A stretch of 64,000 nt of DNA from Coprococcus sp. (GTDB lineage: Bacteria; Bacillota; Clostridia; Lachnospirales; Lachnospiraceae), in NCBI GenBank assembly GCA_017935345.1, contig JAGBHU010000046.1:1-64000 (forward strand). Reading direction: 5' to 3'. Position numbers and translations under genes: made by a program. Under the pieces are notes generated by a model that was not told the origin of the DNA, did not search any database, and saw only the letters and a list, made by a program, of their open reading frames with translations. Shown here in pieces: positions 63,843-64,000 of this stretch. Every line of letters starts with the position of its first letter. Position 1 is the first letter of the stretch.

Positions 63843-64000
63843 ATGATACCTGAATTAGATGGAACAAGAGAAATCGTTGCATTTCAGGAATGTCCTTCAC
63901 TTCTTTTTTACAGAAATGTTGAATTTGAGGAATATCCGAAGCATTGGCATACTTCAATTGAAATTATCATGCCCATAGAAAATAATTATCCTGTCATATG
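63843..64000 (+). CDS. AraC-type regulator, N-terminal part
   Basis: 52 codons visible (MIPELDGTREIVAF...). A cupin-type sensor segment is seen (YPKHWHTSIEIIMPIENNYPV), typical of AraC-family N-termini. AAAGGAG precedes the ATG. It is divergent from the pentose operon and probably regulates it. The HTH part lies beyond the window. Confidence 0.75.
   Translation, partial: MIPELDGTREIVAFQECPSLLFYRNVEFEEYPKHWHTSIEIIMPIENNYPVI

Overview
The window reads as a chromosomal segment of an AT-rich Gram-positive anaerobe of the class Clostridia, most likely a Lachnospiraceae-type gut bacterium. The basis is the AGGAGG-type ribosome binding sites, the FtsEX / M23 hydrolase / CtpA cell-wall operon, an anaerobe-type NADP glutamate dehydrogenase, a split transketolase, and a Lachnospiraceae-style mobilizable element. 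No rRNA, tRNA or CRISPR array was recognised.

Region 1 (1-1.9 kb, minus strand): a probable three-gene operon with its own sigma-A-like promoter. It encodes a DUF134 HTH/NifX-like fusion protein, a Crp/Fnr-type regulator and thioredoxin (cut by the window edge). It looks like core, redox- or metal-linked regulation.

Region 2 (about 2-35.9 kb): a large accessory region dominated by probable defence genes, ending in a mobilizable element that abuts the 3' end of guaA, a known integration hotspot. From left to right it holds: a helical-repeat protein with a UPF0158 protein; a scar made of a promoterless AlbA/ATPase C-terminal cassette fused to a mobC remnant; a 1557-aa STAND-type NTPase; an AbiE-like type IV toxin-antitoxin pair; an ApeA-like HEPN protein; an intact AlbA/ATPase protein; a 1946-aa STAND protein with a DUF4297/Cap4-like nuclease N-terminus; and a type I restriction-modification operon (hsdM, hsdS, hsdR). 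That operon is preceded by a second, methyltransferase-specificity fusion protein and a 29-codon ORF, under a promoter with three 20-bp inverted repeats. Next come the transfer genes (relaxase, MobC, oriT-like hairpins, a possible RHH protein, an excisionase-like protein, an XRE regulator) and a tyrosine integrase reading toward guaA. The left end of the element was not resolved.

The most unusual feature is the pair of AlbA/ATPase copies. They share a gap-free 315-bp direct repeat exactly 10,119 bp apart, then diverge completely after a block of 12-bp tandem repeats (four DVPQ units in one, one DVPQ plus four MSES units in the other) into unrelated C-terminal domains. Recombination between them would swap the C-terminal module and delete the intervening defence genes.

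Region 3 (35.9-57.3 kb): mostly housekeeping genes. These are guaA; a BlaI/BlaR1-type regulator pair with paired operators; the ftsE-ftsX-M23-ctpA operon with a 40-bp tandem repeat in its 3' UTR; a PucR/CdaR-type regulator; an MsmX/UgpC-type sugar ABC ATPase; a YitT membrane protein; a LytR_C-domain protein; an SDR oxidoreductase; a putative manganese transporter; an amidase with cell-wall-binding repeats; gdhA; an Lrp regulator; an SPFH protein; and a Uma2-type nuclease fused to an HTH domain behind a helically phased repeat array.

Region 4 (57.4-64 kb, minus strand): a pentose-catabolism operon (cupin-like DUF4867, fucose/arabinose-type isomerase, xylulokinase-like kinase, transaldolase, two transketolase halves) divergent from an AraC-type regulator that runs off the window.
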